Assembly (NCBI GenBank): GCA_016169945.1
Contig: JADLSH010000395.1
Location: 8,336,001-8,400,000 of the forward strand
Source of the DNA: Trachythela sp. YZ-2020
Lineage: Eukaryota; Cnidaria; Anthozoa; Malacalcyonacea; Clavulariidae
DNA: 64,000 nt
Direction of reading: 5' to 3'
Shown here piece after piece: positions 19,739 through 31,404 of the stretch. How positions within the stretch are numbered: position 1 is the first letter of the stretch; each line of letters opens with the position of its first letter. The position numbers and the translations under genes were made by a program. The notes beneath the pieces were generated by a model that was not told the DNA's origin, did not search any database, and saw only the letters and a list, made by a program, of their open reading frames with translations.

Positions 19739-20039
19739 ACTGTATTTTTCGGGTAGTTTACACAACTAAACCGCCAAATTTTAATTTTGTTACTCGTATT
19801 ACTTTGTCTTTAGTTATACACCAACATAGTAGGGATACCCTGTATATTATACAAGGCCAAATTCATTAATAAATCATGACAAAACAAAGAAAACAGCGCA
19901 ATGTCATTGTCTTCATTCGATGGCAATGACAACAATAAGCAGTTTCATTGTGCAAATATAGACTTTAAAATGTACTGACATTTAATTTACTAACATGACG
20001 ACGGTATTTGCGTTTTGTCATTCATTATTACCGATTTTA

Positions 20040-21200
20040 GGGTATCCGGACATTTTGCCGAAAGACCCTTTGGCGAACGGACAGTTTGCAGACGTACATT
20101 TTGTCGAATGGATAATTTGACGAACAGACTTTTCGCCAAAAAGGACAACTTACCGAAAATAGAGATATCTTCTGAACTTTAAAGGTTCGCTTACACGGTT
20201 AAAGTTTCTGTGATTAAAGTCATTGTCGACTTTGATGACAGAAACTTTGATAGTGAAGTAGTTTCGTTTTATATTCTTTCAAGTTTTTGACAAGTTTACC
20301 GAAATTTCGCGATATAAAGAATAACATCATTCAAAATCATTCATGAATGTCAAGGTAAAAGTTTATTATGTATATATTTTACAAGATGTAAATCTCTAGG
20401 TTGTCATCGTGAAGAGCCAGGAACTCTTCCCCACGTGTAGTTTGGCAAATGTCGTCAGGGATATCATCACCATCTGGGGCTTTTCGCTTTCTTCTAATCA
20501 TTCTTGCCAGCGTGTCTCTTTTGGGAAGACTGCCTGTGGCGGCAAGCGGATGATGTTGCTGGTAGATTCTTCAGAGTTCTCAGCACGATGTTTCATTGCT
20601 GACACTGCACGTTTGACAGCTACGCGAGATGGATCCGGAGGATGCGAATGCTCCGATGGTTCCTGCCATAGTGTGTCTACCAGAGTCGAGAGTCTGCCAG
20701 GGCATTCCTTGCGTCGTTCGCATCTCCAGTAAAATTTTCTTCTTTCTTCTTATACAAAACATAAACAAAACCTTTGTAAAGCAATTTGCGATTTACCCGA
20801 GAACTGTGAATGTATTCCATGATTCTCGAAGTGAAATTTGCTTACGTTCCTGTCTTTATATACGCTTGTTTGTTTACGACCTGATGTCAGAAAACGTTCC
20901 TAACAAATGAGTGATCCGCTGCACAAACAAGCTACCAATAATCAATATGGTTATGCACTGCTAACGACCATTATGCACTGCTAATGAACCATTATGCACT
21001 GCTAATGACCATATAATGGTTATTTTACACAATGGTTGAAAATTACACAGTTGAGAAATGAGTCACAGTCCCAAACAATTTGACGAAATAACATCTCTAT
21101 TTTCGGCAAGTTGCCCTTTAGGCAAAATGTCTTTTCGGCGAAAAGTCTGTTCGTCAAAGTGTCTGTTCGGCAAAATGTCTTTCGGCAAAGTGTCTTTTGC
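20040..21200. mobile_element. MULE-like element with sub-repeat inverted termini
   Basis: The left end (20045-20170) and right end (21085-21200) are inverted copies made of short variants of TTCGGCAAAATGTCTGTTCG; the inner boundaries match as GAAAATAGAGATATCT and its complement. Long, internally repeated termini are common in Mutator-like elements. The only coding content is a FLYWCH remnant on the minus strand, a domain often found with MULE transposases. The transposase core itself is absent. Confidence 0.6.
20379..20734 (-). pseudogene. FLYWCH zinc-finger remnant (MULE-associated)
   Basis: The minus strand reads FYWRCERRKECPGRL, then HSHPPDPSRVAVKRAVSAMK: a C..C..H.H FLYWCH-type finger followed by the helical segment usual in these proteins. 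An in-frame TGA at 20498-20500 and a one-base shift break the frame, which resumes as LARMIRRKRKAPDGD and runs to a stop at 20379. FLYWCH fingers bind DNA and often sit N-terminal to MULE transposases. No catalytic domain follows. Confidence 0.65.
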
Positions 21201-21265
21201 AACCTCGTCCCCAGGGTCTTGATGGTGACCGCGGTGAACAGAGAAGACCCTGGACAACTTGGGAG
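21201..21265. repeat. Palindromic 'CCCAGGGTCTT' hairpin element, copy 1
   Basis: AACCTCGTCCCCAGGGTCTT at the left pairs with AGAAGACCCTGG at the right, with the inner palindrome GTGACCGCGGTGAAC as loop. The same element in reverse orientation is at 31074-31137. It abuts the right end of the MULE-like unit in both places. Confidence 0.7.
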
Positions 21266-21269
21266 CAGA

Positions 21270-22230
21270 TCGGCCATCTCATTGGTCAATCTTCTAGAGC
21301 ACGGTGATTGGTTTACTGTAAATTGCATATATTATAATAATTTAAAAAAACTTCATTACTTCACAGACGAAGATATAAAATGGATGTGTTTCAATATATT
21401 TTAATAGTGATTTTAATTTGTGACTTCAACAATTTTATCACGGGTACACATAATCCAATGCTTACAAGAGACATGAATTGTTTATACAAATAATTTTTGA
21501 AGCAAAAGAAGCAGGTTAATTTGAGCGGGGCCAGTCGGGGACTGACTTTTAAGGTACGGATAAATTCATAAACAATTATATACTTTATACTGATCATTCT
21601 TGAAAATACTTTAATAGACTTAGTGTATTAAATATTAGATATTTAAAGTATTTTCAATTGCTGTTTTTGACTGTTAATATTTTTTAAATACAGGACGCAC
21701 ACTAATGTCAGATTAAGTGACTAAGAATACTTGGCTTTTGGTTTCGTATATTTGCCTCATAAATTGGTCGTTGGTGCTTCAGATGGGCATACTGTAAGTT
21801 GAATGAACAATGTCTGTTTTTAATATGATAATGTTTTGCAATTTTTGCTGATAATATATGATTTTTCAAGCATGCAAATTGTTCAAATGCAGTGGATTAT
21901 AAATCATTAATGCCAATATAAAATGCACCTATTGATGTAAATCCATAGGTGTACGAGACTGGGGCGCAAAAATTTAGACAATCAAAGAAATTCAGGCAAT
22001 TGCTTGGAAAAATCAAGAATCATTAGTATGCTTTATATGTGTAAATTGTAGGGAGGGGGGCCCGGGAAAGGGTGGAGATTAATGGCCTAGAACACCAAAG
22101 TTAAATCAAGTAAATTGTTTTCCCGTGAGAAAATAGCATGTGTCACATACACGCCCCTACAAACACTGAGGAAATTTTAGAAAGTTATTCTGCACTCTGC
22201 AGACTAAATATACACCACAGACAGTATTAC
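21270..22230. other. No gene seen
   Basis: AT-rich sequence without recognisable coding or repeat structure, apart from short A/T runs and a G-rich run near 22052. It leads into the first exon of the DUF6589-type gene. Confidence 0.4.
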
Positions 22231-22238
22231 TATTAGCA

Positions 22239-22558
22239 ATGGCTTCTAACGCTTCGGTCACTCCAAAAAACACTATTGCAGAATTGAAAAAAATATATGT
22301 AGGCTTTGTGGTGATGACAAAGAATATAAGAAATCGACATTTATCTTTGGTAAAGTTGGACGAGAAAAGAAACTTGCAGAATGTATAGAGAGGACATTGG
22401 ATATCTCCAGTAACGAGACAGACAACTACGGTCAAGAGTTATTGAAAAGGTTTGACAAGTTTAAGTCACTTGTACTAAACATGCAGGAAATGATAAAGTC
22501 AATAAGATTCACGAAGAGATGCTCTAAGTCCCCACTTGCTTCAGAGCCTGGGAAAAAG
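22239..22558 (+). pseudogene. DUF6589-type gene, exon 1 (zinc-finger-like N-terminus)
   Basis: ATG 22239 opens MASNASVTPKNT, but the recognisable protein lies two frames over from 22298: CRLCGDDKEYKKSTFIFGK, then KKLAECIERTLDIS and LLKRFDKF. The CxxC start and helical follow-up fit the N-terminal zinc-binding segment of cnidarian DUF6589-type proteins. Either the A-rich stretch 22286-22298 carries a frameshift, or the upstream ATG is not the start. The proposed donor AAG|GTTGTA at 22558 is weak, but its phase 0 matches the next exon. Confidence 0.5.
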
Positions 22559-22619
22559 GTTGTACGTCCGTCAACTTGCAACCATGTTTGTCGTAAAAAA
22601 GATTGGAATTCAATTCAAC

Positions 22620-23035
22620 GAAAAACGACTATCGGGGAGTTTGGGTTTTTGTCGAGGGGTAGAGGTCGAGGGTAGAGGGTCGAAAGTCAAGGTCGAAAAA
22701 CTGATTTCATTGGTACTGTTGAATTTGAGTAGATCATAAAGTTATGAAAATAGTTATCACCGCGGCCTTGTCAATTTAACAACAATAATGAACAATTATA
22801 AAATCTAAATTTAGTATCATTAATTTAACTTACTAATCAATATTTTGTGTTAATATTTACGAAAAGAAGTTCTGTAAATTGACAAAAGTATAGTTTTTAA
22901 AAGTTTTAACACCATTCAGCATTCTACTCAAATTCAACAGTACCAATTAAATCAATTTTTCGACCTCGACTTTCGACATTCGATCCTCGACCTTCCACCC
23001 TCGACAAAAACCCAAACTCGATGTCGGGTTGTCAG
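22620..23035. mobile_element. MITE-like element with about 110-bp inverted repeats
   Basis: The left arm 22620-22735 (GGAGTTTGGGTTTTTGTCGA, then GGTACTGTTGAATTTGAGTA) and the right arm 22920-23035 (TACTCAAATTCAACAGTACC, then TCGACAAAAACCCAAACTC) are reverse complements with mismatches. The middle is AT-rich. It is inserted in the first intron of the DUF6589-type gene. Confidence 0.75.
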
Positions 23036-23427
23036 TTTTCATCGGTTTTATAAGATTCGGATTGTAACCTGTTCAAGGCGAACTGGCAAGTTATCAAAAT
23101 GATTTCTCTAATTATGAGTCACGGTTGCATACTGTTAAGAAAAACATTACTCCTCAATTAAGAAATGCGATCGTTTAGTACATTTGGGTAGGTAATAATG
23201 ATCAAATGCCATCTAGAACTCATGTACATTGTACAGACTAGGTGTGATCAACCATACATGGTCATCGATATCCTTGTGATAGATCAGCATTTCTCAATCG
23301 ATAAATGGTGATACTAGACATACGATTGACACAGTTGCAGGTGCATGGCAAAAAGATAAATTTACCCTCAATCCTATTGAGTAAGCTTATTATCGAGTAA
23401 AACAAACTTTTTCAACTTCTTAAACAG

Positions 23428-23865
23428 GACGATTTTCTAATTGATAATGACACCGTGAAAACGCTTGTAAATGCTGTTGCAACGAGATTACCATCATGTA
23501 TCACAAAAGCTGTGCTGAACAATCCTTCATTAAAGAAACAAGTGACCTACGAATTGCTGCAAGGAATAGATGAGGATTGTAGGAAGCTATGTGGCAAAAA
23601 GGACAGATCAATCTTGCGAGAGAAAACTTATCCTGACATGATCAAATTTGAATGGAGTTCTCTGCTTCGTGAGATGTCAGAACACTGCCCATTCTTGTGT
23701 GACGTTCTGGTGACGGCTGCCAAATGTGGGAACAAATCTAGATATCATGTTCCACCAATTTGTTTGTGTTATGCTGCTATTCTTCTTCAGCAACGTAATC
23801 GTGATCTCAGTCTGGTGCAGAGGATCAATACTGTGCTGCTTTCGGAAGGCAAAGCAAAAAAGCAG
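23428..23865 (+). CDS. DUF6589-type gene, exon 2
   Basis: Acceptor TAAACAG at 23427 and donor CAG|GTAGCT at 23865/23866. It is open throughout in phase 0 to phase 0 (146 codons): VNAVATRLPSCITKAVLNN, then LLREMSEHCPFLCDVLVTAA, LQQRNRDLSLVQRINTVLLS. The pattern of an N-terminal helical region ending in LSLVQRxNTVLL is conserved in this cnidarian/fish family. This exon shows no lesion. Confidence 0.65.
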
Positions 23866-23974
23866 GTAGCTGGAGTAGTATAGATTAAACCCTTTTTAAC
23901 GAGTTATGTTTACTGAAAATATACACATATATATGTAGTCAAGCTTTTCAATAGCGAAAAAAATATGTTTTTTT

Positions 23975-25060
23975 ATTAAATATGTCGAAACACGGTTGCT
24001 GCATAAATCCGTATGTGCATATCTGATAGATCTAGACACAAAGTGCAGGTATTTACAAAATAAGCTTTTTAACAGTGGGCTATTTGGGCTAACATGCAAA
24101 CATTAAAGTATACAAATACTCGTTTGTAAAAATACTTCAGTTCAGTTCAAATCAAACAATCTTTAATATCTTTTAATATCTTTAATATCTTGAAAGACTT
24201 CTAATGGTCGAAATTTAGCTTTTTATCTGTTTCTTTATGCTGTAAAACGTGCCTTCGATAGGGCTTTTAGAAATATTTATTTTGAATTTTTTTTATTTAT
24301 CGGGAATTTTCCAGCATGCACGCGCTTGTCGTAGTTTGACTATATATGGTTTGCCCACGCTTCAGTCCCGACAAAAGATCTTATATAGGTATTGTACCTG
24401 GGAATTCATTCCGGCCACTTAAAAAACCATAGCAACAGTCTTTGTTTGTGTTTGGGCCTTTTCCGGTTGTTTTTGTCTGAAATTCCGGTTTGACCCGTAC
24501 GCTACATTTCAAATTTCGCCGTAACTTTGTCAATTTTTATTGTGTTTCTTTGCAACTTGGTCAGTATGTACTGTTTTTAAAGCTCTATAAAACGGTGTAT
24601 TAGCGAAGATCACACAGATTTTAAAACAGAAGTTATAATCGACCAAAGGTACTGAATATATAATTAGTTTACGATAATAATAAATATCAGATTACAAAGG
24701 TGTTAAAACTCACGGAGATCTGTAAAACAATGTATTTAGCGATTTGTTTGGATTTAGTCAAGAACAGGTGTGTTTGCTGAATCGATTTGTGATCGATTGG
24801 TGGTATTTTCGTCCGTTTTGGGTGAGGGGCGCCAAAGATACAAGCGCTCAAAATCATCATGCGTTGGCGGATGATATTCGACGCTACCGTTTAGAAAGAA
24901 TTAAATATGTCGAAACACGGTTGCTGCATAAATCCGTATGTGCATATCTGATAGATCTAGACACAAAGTGCAGGTAGCGGGTAACAATAAATTTATGTAT
25001 TTGGGGTAACATGCATACATGTCTAGAGTATACACATATTCGTTTGTAAAAAAATATTTT
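23975..25060. repeat. Duplicated flanks around a third, inverted TTAA element
   Basis: A segment of about 76 bp (starting TTAAATATGTCGAAACACGG) occurs at 23978-24054 and again at 24901-24976. A second flank (GGTAACATGCATACATG... TTCGTTTGTAAAAA) occurs at 24087-24135 and 25005-25060. Between them lies an inverted copy of the TTAA-flanked element (about 24140-24900); its CTCTTTCT end is at 24893-24900 next to TTAA 24901-24904. The other end is truncated by about 230 bp, but a fragment of it (24057-24090) is displaced to the left. Confidence 0.65.
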
Positions 25061-25420
25061 CGACATAAAATGACTTAATAAACATACATACAGTACCTAA
25101 TTAAAGTATAAGTATTATCTACAAGAATTATATTATTTTATATCACAATGTATTAGGCACAGTTGAAACGTCTAACTTTTCATGTGCCGAAGCTAACGCC
25201 AATGAGCTCAAACAACGAGTTTAGTTCATTTACATTACCAAGGTTCTGCACATGACAAACGCGACGTTTGAACTATATAGCTACTTGTAGTTTACATTAC
25301 ATACGTATAGACTATAACTTCAACAAGACAATAACTTGGACACAATGTATTTATATGTGGTAATTATGCTTGTTCAATACAATCACGTTTCTATTCCCTT
25401 ACTTAGCTTATAGAAAGATG

Positions 25421-25697
25421 CCAGAAATTAGGATTTTCCTTATCACATCAAAGTAAACTCAATTTGCTTAACCACATCGGCACCCACAATAATGACTAGA
25501 TTGTAAACGAAGTAAAACAAGGAAAGAAACTCCAAGGAACCGGAGACAATTGGGATTATAAAATCAGAGTGCACGACATGCGCAAATGTCGAGGTACCGT
25601 TTGGTGGAGACCAGATGACAAGAGTTCGTTTTGCAGGGGCCAAATATCTGCGTAGAGGATGTCCTACTGCAAAAGAGAGTTTCGAACACTGTAGTCC
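25421..25697 (+). pseudogene. DUF6589-type gene, decayed middle exon
   Basis: Two neighbouring blocks in different frames are recognisable: KLGFSLSHQSKLNLLNHIG through GDNWDYKIRVHDMRK, and then VPFGGDQMTRVRFAGAK, followed by TAKESFEHCSPF. GDNWD...HDMR and FGGDQ.T..R..GA are hallmark segments of DUF6589-type proteins. A TAG at 25497-25499 interrupts the first block. The roughly 150-200 residues normally separating the two blocks are missing, so an internal deletion joined them. The block ends where an antisense retrotransposon begins. Confidence 0.65.
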
Positions 25698-27310
25698 ATT
25701 TAAAATAGAGATGTTCCAATGAAAAGGCTAATATTCGTTAATTAGTTTGATTTTCAATTTGCGCTTAAAAGCATTCTTGTCAAGTTTTTCAAAGACTCTT
25801 CTAAGTTATTCCAAATTTTTGGTCCCTGGAAACGTAGTGAAAACTTGCCATAATTAGTTCTGATTGAGGGAATACAGTATGTATTTTTAGATGCTAATCT
25901 TGTGTTGTAGTTATGCATTTGGTTGACATGCATAAAAAATCAGCGAAAACATCAGGAAGGTTATTAATATAGAAGTCATACATAAACAATAAATTTGAAA
26001 ATATAATTAAATCTGTAAGTTTCAAAAGGCCAAGATTTTTAAAAAGAGGACTAGTATGTTCATCATATTTTGAAAAAGTCATCCTAACTGCTCGTTTTTG
26101 CAATAAAACTAATGGTTTCAGAGTTGATTCATATGTATTACCCCACAATGTCAATCCATATGTATATAAGTGAATAATATAATTGAGTCAGCACTTGGGC
26201 CGAAACATAATAACGCAATTTTGATAAAATACCTATATTTCTCTTAATTTTTTTTGAAACATTTTGTATTTGTATTTTCCAATTTAGGTTGCAGTCAATA
26301 TAAATTCCCAAATACCTTATGCTACTTTCTTCCTTGATAGCCACTTGGTTAAAATGTAGGTTAGAACTAAAACTGATTCTCTTTTGAGCGCTACGAAATA
26401 TAACAAAATTTGTTTTTTCAATGTTCAAACTCAATTTATTAGCAGCTAACCATGCTGATATTTTGGACAAATGAACATTTACTAACACTTCTAGTTCTGA
26501 TAAATTTTTGTGTGCAAAAAATAAATTTGCATCGTCCGCAAATATATGAAATTCAAATAAGTCAGAACTGTTTTTGAAGTCATTAATATAGATGAGAAAC
26601 AGTAGAGGCCCTAACACACTACCTTGGGGTACACCACAAAACATATTCTCTTCAGCTGAATTAATACCACCAATAGTAACAAACTGTTTTCTATTAGACA
26701 AGTATGATTTAAACCAATCATTTACTATTCCACGAACACCATAGCACTATAATTTTTGAGTTAAAATATGATGATTTACTGTATCAAAAGCTTTGCTTAG
26801 GTCTAAAAAAATTCCACAAGAATAACATTTGTCCTCAATGGCTTTTTGTATCTTATCTATGATAAGAGTTACTGCCTGTGTTGTGGAGTGTTTTGACCTA
26901 AAACCAAATTGGTTTTCAAATAAAATCTTTTTATTCTCAACGTATTTTATCAATCTTCCATACATTAACTTCTCTAATATTCGATTAAATACTGACAATA
27001 GGGAAATGGGTCTATAGTTGTTAACACAGGTCTGTGAGCCATTTTTAAACACAGGAATTACCCGAGCAATTTTAAATTTATCCGGTACAGTCCCGGTAGA
27101 AAATGAGCAATTGTACAATAACTCTAATGGTTTGGCTAAACAGCTATGTAGAGATTTCAACAAACTAGATGGAATACTGAAAGGACCTGTAGTTTTAGAT
27201 ACATTTATTCTAGAGATTTCCAGTTCTATCTCGTATATAGTTACTGGGGACAAGAAAAAAACTCTCCTGGAATGAATAATTCATGTATTCAAGAGGGTTA
27301 CGGGCAGAAA
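25698..27310 (-). pseudogene. CR1/L2-like retrotransposon, reverse transcriptase and C-terminus
   Basis: Minus-strand ORF2 remnant inserted antisense in the DUF6589-type gene. In order: TGPFSIPSSLLKSL, VNNYRPISLLSVFNRILEKL, GIFLDLSKAFDTVNHHIL, then an in-frame TAG (26747-26749), CGVPQGSVLGPLLFLIYIND, and the catalytic FADD at about 26530. The thumb region and the C-terminal segment (YNTRLASKN) follow after frameshifts near 26150 and 25920. The RT active site is preserved, so only a few lesions separate it from an intact RT. The endonuclease domain is missing, so the element is 5'-truncated. Confidence 0.85.
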
Positions 27311-27721
27311 TAATCGAATTTGCAGTATTTATACCTATAGATGCATTCTTTTAACTGCTTGCTTCCAGTTTGGTCATAGGCAGCCCAAAAATTGGTGTAG
27401 AATGTTCTAAATGTTGATCAGTGTTAAAAAACTCGTCATATTCCTTAAAGTTGTACAGTTGTTACTGTTGACTGTATTTACCATTAACAAGCCCAGAACT
27501 TTTATACAACGGTTGTCATTTCTCAATGTTCTCTAAAAGATTAAGTCAATGAGTTAGTGAATTGGATTGGATTGTTTTAGCCTAGTATGCAATATTAACT
27601 GCTTTTCGTGCCTATGTTAAACAGGACTAGTGTACTGATCAGAACCTTTAGGCAAAAGTTGGCATTGGTTTTCGGCATTGGTGAATGTAAATAACACTAC
27701 TGTATATTGTTGCTTTTATAG

Positions 27722-28209
27722 TTTGCCTATGACCACCTGTACAAAGCAAGTTCTTTGCGAGAAATTGGAACAATGAAAAATTTCAGAGAGAAGCTTAATA
27801 GAAAAAACGTAACTCCAGATAAAGTCACAAAGTCGTATGAAGGGTGTGAACAATTTCTGTTAAGTTTTGTAAAGGCTTATATTTGCATCGCAGCCATGGA
27901 ATTTTGGGGTCTAGAAGACACAAGAAGTACACCAACAAAACATATTCCTCCAGCTGGCATTGTCCATCATTCCTTAGACAAGAAGAAAGAGTATTTTGAC
28001 ACAGTTGTCGGTGAATTAATTGACGAGTTTGTCATGGCTGATCCAGATAGAGAAGCAATAAATCAACATACAGAATTACAAGAATACGCGAGAAAGATGA
28101 TCAATGTAGACCCTGATTATGCCATGAAAGACACATGTGATGAGGTCACTGGATTTCCATCTGATAGGTCATCCCAACCCACTGATTGTGATAAAGCTGA
28201 CAAAGTAAG
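27722..28209 (+). CDS. DUF6589-type gene, penultimate exon
   Basis: Acceptor TTTTATAG at 27721 and donor AAG|GTGAGT at 28209/28210. Open for 162 codons in phase 0, leaving in phase 2: FAYDHLYKASSLREIGTMKN, then KAYICIAAMEFWGLED and LIDEFVMADPDREA. No lesion. It resembles the C-terminal half of DUF6589-type proteins (LxxxxSAxxIGTL...NV and an AAxxFFG motif). Confidence 0.7.
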
Positions 28210-29444
28210 GTGAGTGCAATGACTTGCATGAATGCTTATTAACGCCATACCACACACTTTTTATGCAATTAGCAATACAAATGTTGTCACCCAACATTTT
28301 TGTGAATGAAAATAGGTATTTATACTTAAATAGTCATAGAAATTGTGAAAGAGATATCACACCTAAAGGTACATCACATTTAAATTGATTTGAGTATGGT
28401 ACATAGTTATCGCCAACAAAAGTAATCTGTCAGAGGGACTATATCATTATTTTTCCTATATTTGTTTTATACTTGCCAGTATTAATATTGTAATTACCTT
28501 ATGTGGCATGTCCTTAATTGTCAAAACAAAATCAGAAACACAGTATCGAGAAAATATTCAAATTATACCATACCTATCAGACAAAAGTGATAGAGTGAAG
28601 TTCTAAGATGGTTCAAGCAATGATTGATAAATTTATTATAATAATGATAATTTTTTTTGGTTAAAATATTTTATGAAACTGAAATTTGGAACCTTGGAAC
28701 CAATGGCAGTCGAGCAAATGTATGAAAATGCAAACCAAAGAAAATTACCACAGCATGCATCATGCCAGGGAAAATTTGGCAAAATGAATAAACTTGTGGA
28801 CCAGAAGCAAAAGTTTTTGTTTTAAATTTTAAATCAATGATATTCAAACAGTATTTCTAATAGAAACATACATTTGTGCCAGCAATAATACTGAACAGGA
28901 AAATATTTATTGGGCATTTTATATGATCTTCATAGGTATATTAAATAGAAATCTGTAAGATATTTCCGTTCCGGAAGAAGGATTAGAACAGAGAACTATC
29001 AAAAGACTTGACTTTTAAATAGCGTATTGAACAGTAATGACTTAGGTTTTATGAATAAATAAAAAAATGAACTAATAAGCATGAATTAATTAGTTAGGTT
29101 TTGATATAACAAGTGTAGACTTTGAAGTGAAGGTTTTCTGACATATCGTCTCAAAGTTGCATGAAAGTTTTACAAAATCATCGAACTCATTGACATTGCC
29201 CAATTCAAGATGGCATGCTGATATTATCTTATATAAACAAAAATGAATAAAATGATAATATAGTATGTTCCAACACTTTGGATAATGTTGGTTTCTTAAC
29301 TATGGAGGTTATACAATCAATTCACATCATGAGGAGAAGTATAAAATGAGCAGTGATATTGTATTAATTTTATAAACTGTAATGAGTGAACACTTTATAG
29401 TGTGTAGTCCATTAAATTGGAAATATATTCTATTTTAACTGCAG

Positions 29445-30082
29445 ATACTACGGGCTAAATGCAATTGAGCTAACTGTCTTCTTAATGCAAATGAAAGATA
29501 CATGTGCTGAAGGAGATGGGGAAAGGAATGACATAAACATAAAGCAACTACTACAATATTTCAAGAGCCATGGGTCATTCTCGAAATATGCGATTGAGAT
29601 GTTTACAAGCATTGCCCAGAAGAAAGCTTTGTTCTCAGAAGAGATGGCTCATATAATAAGATGGGGAAGGTTTGCCAATTGGGCAGGAGGAAAAGGCAAA
29701 AACATTGAATGTGATACTGCACAAGAAATATGTAACCGCACGTGCAAAAATGTTGTTCTTGGAATGGGGGCAAACAAAACATCAGGTGCAATTGTGAGAG
29801 CATCCAAGTCTGCAGCTGGAGTGGAGCAAATTGTAACAAATTGAAACTGGATTACACAAAAAATCTACAGCACACACTTCCAGATCTTCTCAACATGATG
29901 AGAACATCATGATAAAGGACTTGAGCAAGCTAGGACCTTTCTGCACATCACCAGGAAGATGTCATGCTAACTTCACCAATATTGAGGCATCACTTCTAGT
30001 TGGCATGGACATGCAGAGCTTTTTTACTTGGCTTGACAGACATAAAAGGAACATGGCAATGGATCAGAAAAAAGCTAAGTAG
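29445..30082 (+). pseudogene. DUF6589-type gene, last exon with two frameshifts
   Basis: Acceptor ACTGCAG at 29444; the first base completes the Arg codon opened at 28209. It reads YYGLNAIELTVFLMQMKD, then CAEGDGERNDINIKQLL, HIIRWGRFANWAGGKGKNI and NRTCKNVVLGMGAN, the conserved end of the family (EGDGER and GGxGKNI). It stops at TGA 29842-29844. Related sequence continues in other frames: KLDYTKNLQHTLPDLLN from 29848, and DENIMIKDLSKLGPFCTSP from 29897 to the TAG at 30080-30082. Two one-base frameshifts therefore shorten the C-terminus. The introns on either side (28210-29444) hold no other gene. Confidence 0.7.
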
Positions 30083-31073
30083 CTCCGCTAAGTGGCACAG
30101 ATGCTGTCTAAGTTGGAGTTGCAAGTCCTACCTATTACTGCCTTGGACTGCCAAAGACTACCTAATGGCCAGTCAAGGAGAAATGTACACATACTGTTAA
30201 TTTCCCTTTTTTGCGGGAATATTTTTGTGCTCTGTGGCAGCTGCACATTCCCCATGCAGACCAAACTTTACAGTCTTGCACCTGATCAAAACATTTCTCA
30301 ATTACATGCAGTTATAACAATTATACCTAAATTGTGTTAGAATCTTTCTGAAACCTGGTTGTAGCACAAAAATAGTTCTGAGCAAACCTGCTTTTCATCC
30401 AAAATTGAAATTTAGGTGTTTGGCTAACAAACCCAGTTGATGTTTGAGGCATAATTGTTACAATTTTGCATGTATAAATGAAAACACATTTTGTGATCAC
30501 ACATGCACACTTAGGTGTAACCGACTGTATTGGACTTGGAATTGTTAGATGAATGGGGTTGAATAGCTCAGATAGGAATTGGTAATCAGGTAATGGACCT
30601 AATGGTTGATAGTTTTATACATTATTTTGTTCAGTAATTTTACAAAGTAAAACATCCACACCACAGGCCTAAAACTAAAGCTATTGTGCCTGTTTCTTAT
30701 TTTGTTTCTTGAAATATATCTGAATGTATTATATATGTTTCAGATATATCTATTTAATATCTGCTGGCAGGACGCTTGTTGAAGAGATTAAAATAATATT
30801 TTTCACGTACCTTCTCGACACCGCCAGATCCGACATTATTTCATCTATCCAGTGTCACGCAATTGAAAATATCAATATTCAGACGATGTACGGTAAAAAA
30901 TCAGCGATTTATAGGTATATTAAACATGTTTATGAAATTATTTTTTTCAGAATTTGCTCAAACAGTTAAAAACTTTGAGAAATATTATATCAAAACATTG
31001 AAAGAATAGTCGTAAACGCCAGAGATGATTGTAGTCAGCAACACACGTTTCCGCCATTGCGCATGCGATAATT
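30083..31073. other. No gene seen
   Basis: AT-rich stretch between the DUF6589-type gene and the next palindromic repeat. A short open stretch near 30750-30900 (FLLDTARSDIISSIQCH type) has no recognisable family or splice context. Confidence 0.4.
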
Positions 31074-31137
31074 GCCAAGTTGTCCAGGGTCTTCTCCGTT
31101 CACCGCGGTCACCATCAAGACCCTGGGGACAAGGTTG
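31074..31137. repeat. Palindromic 'CCCAGGGTCTT' hairpin element, copy 2
   Basis: Reverse-oriented copy of the element at 21201-21265 (TTGTCCAGGGTCTTCTCCGT ... GACCCTGGGGACAAGGTT). It is followed by a MULE-terminus-like sequence (GTCTTTCGGCAAAATGTCCG), the same adjacency as at 21 kb. Confidence 0.7.
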
Positions 31138-31404
31138 TGTCTTTCGGCAAAATGTCCGGCCACCGATTTTAGAAGGTTGTTTGAAGTAGTTTGTCCCTTG
31201 TTATAGACACTTCCAAAATTTGTTGAAATGCATGTGAGACAATAGTACGAGTTTGAGGCCGACAATAAAAATTTAAGTCTTACTTAAATAGGATCAGAAT
31301 GTCAGCCTCAAATTCAGCAAAAGTCTAAATCTCCCCGTTTTTAACTCACTGAACTAAATTATTGTATTAAGACATGCAGTATGCAACATGAACAGTATTA
31401 CATA

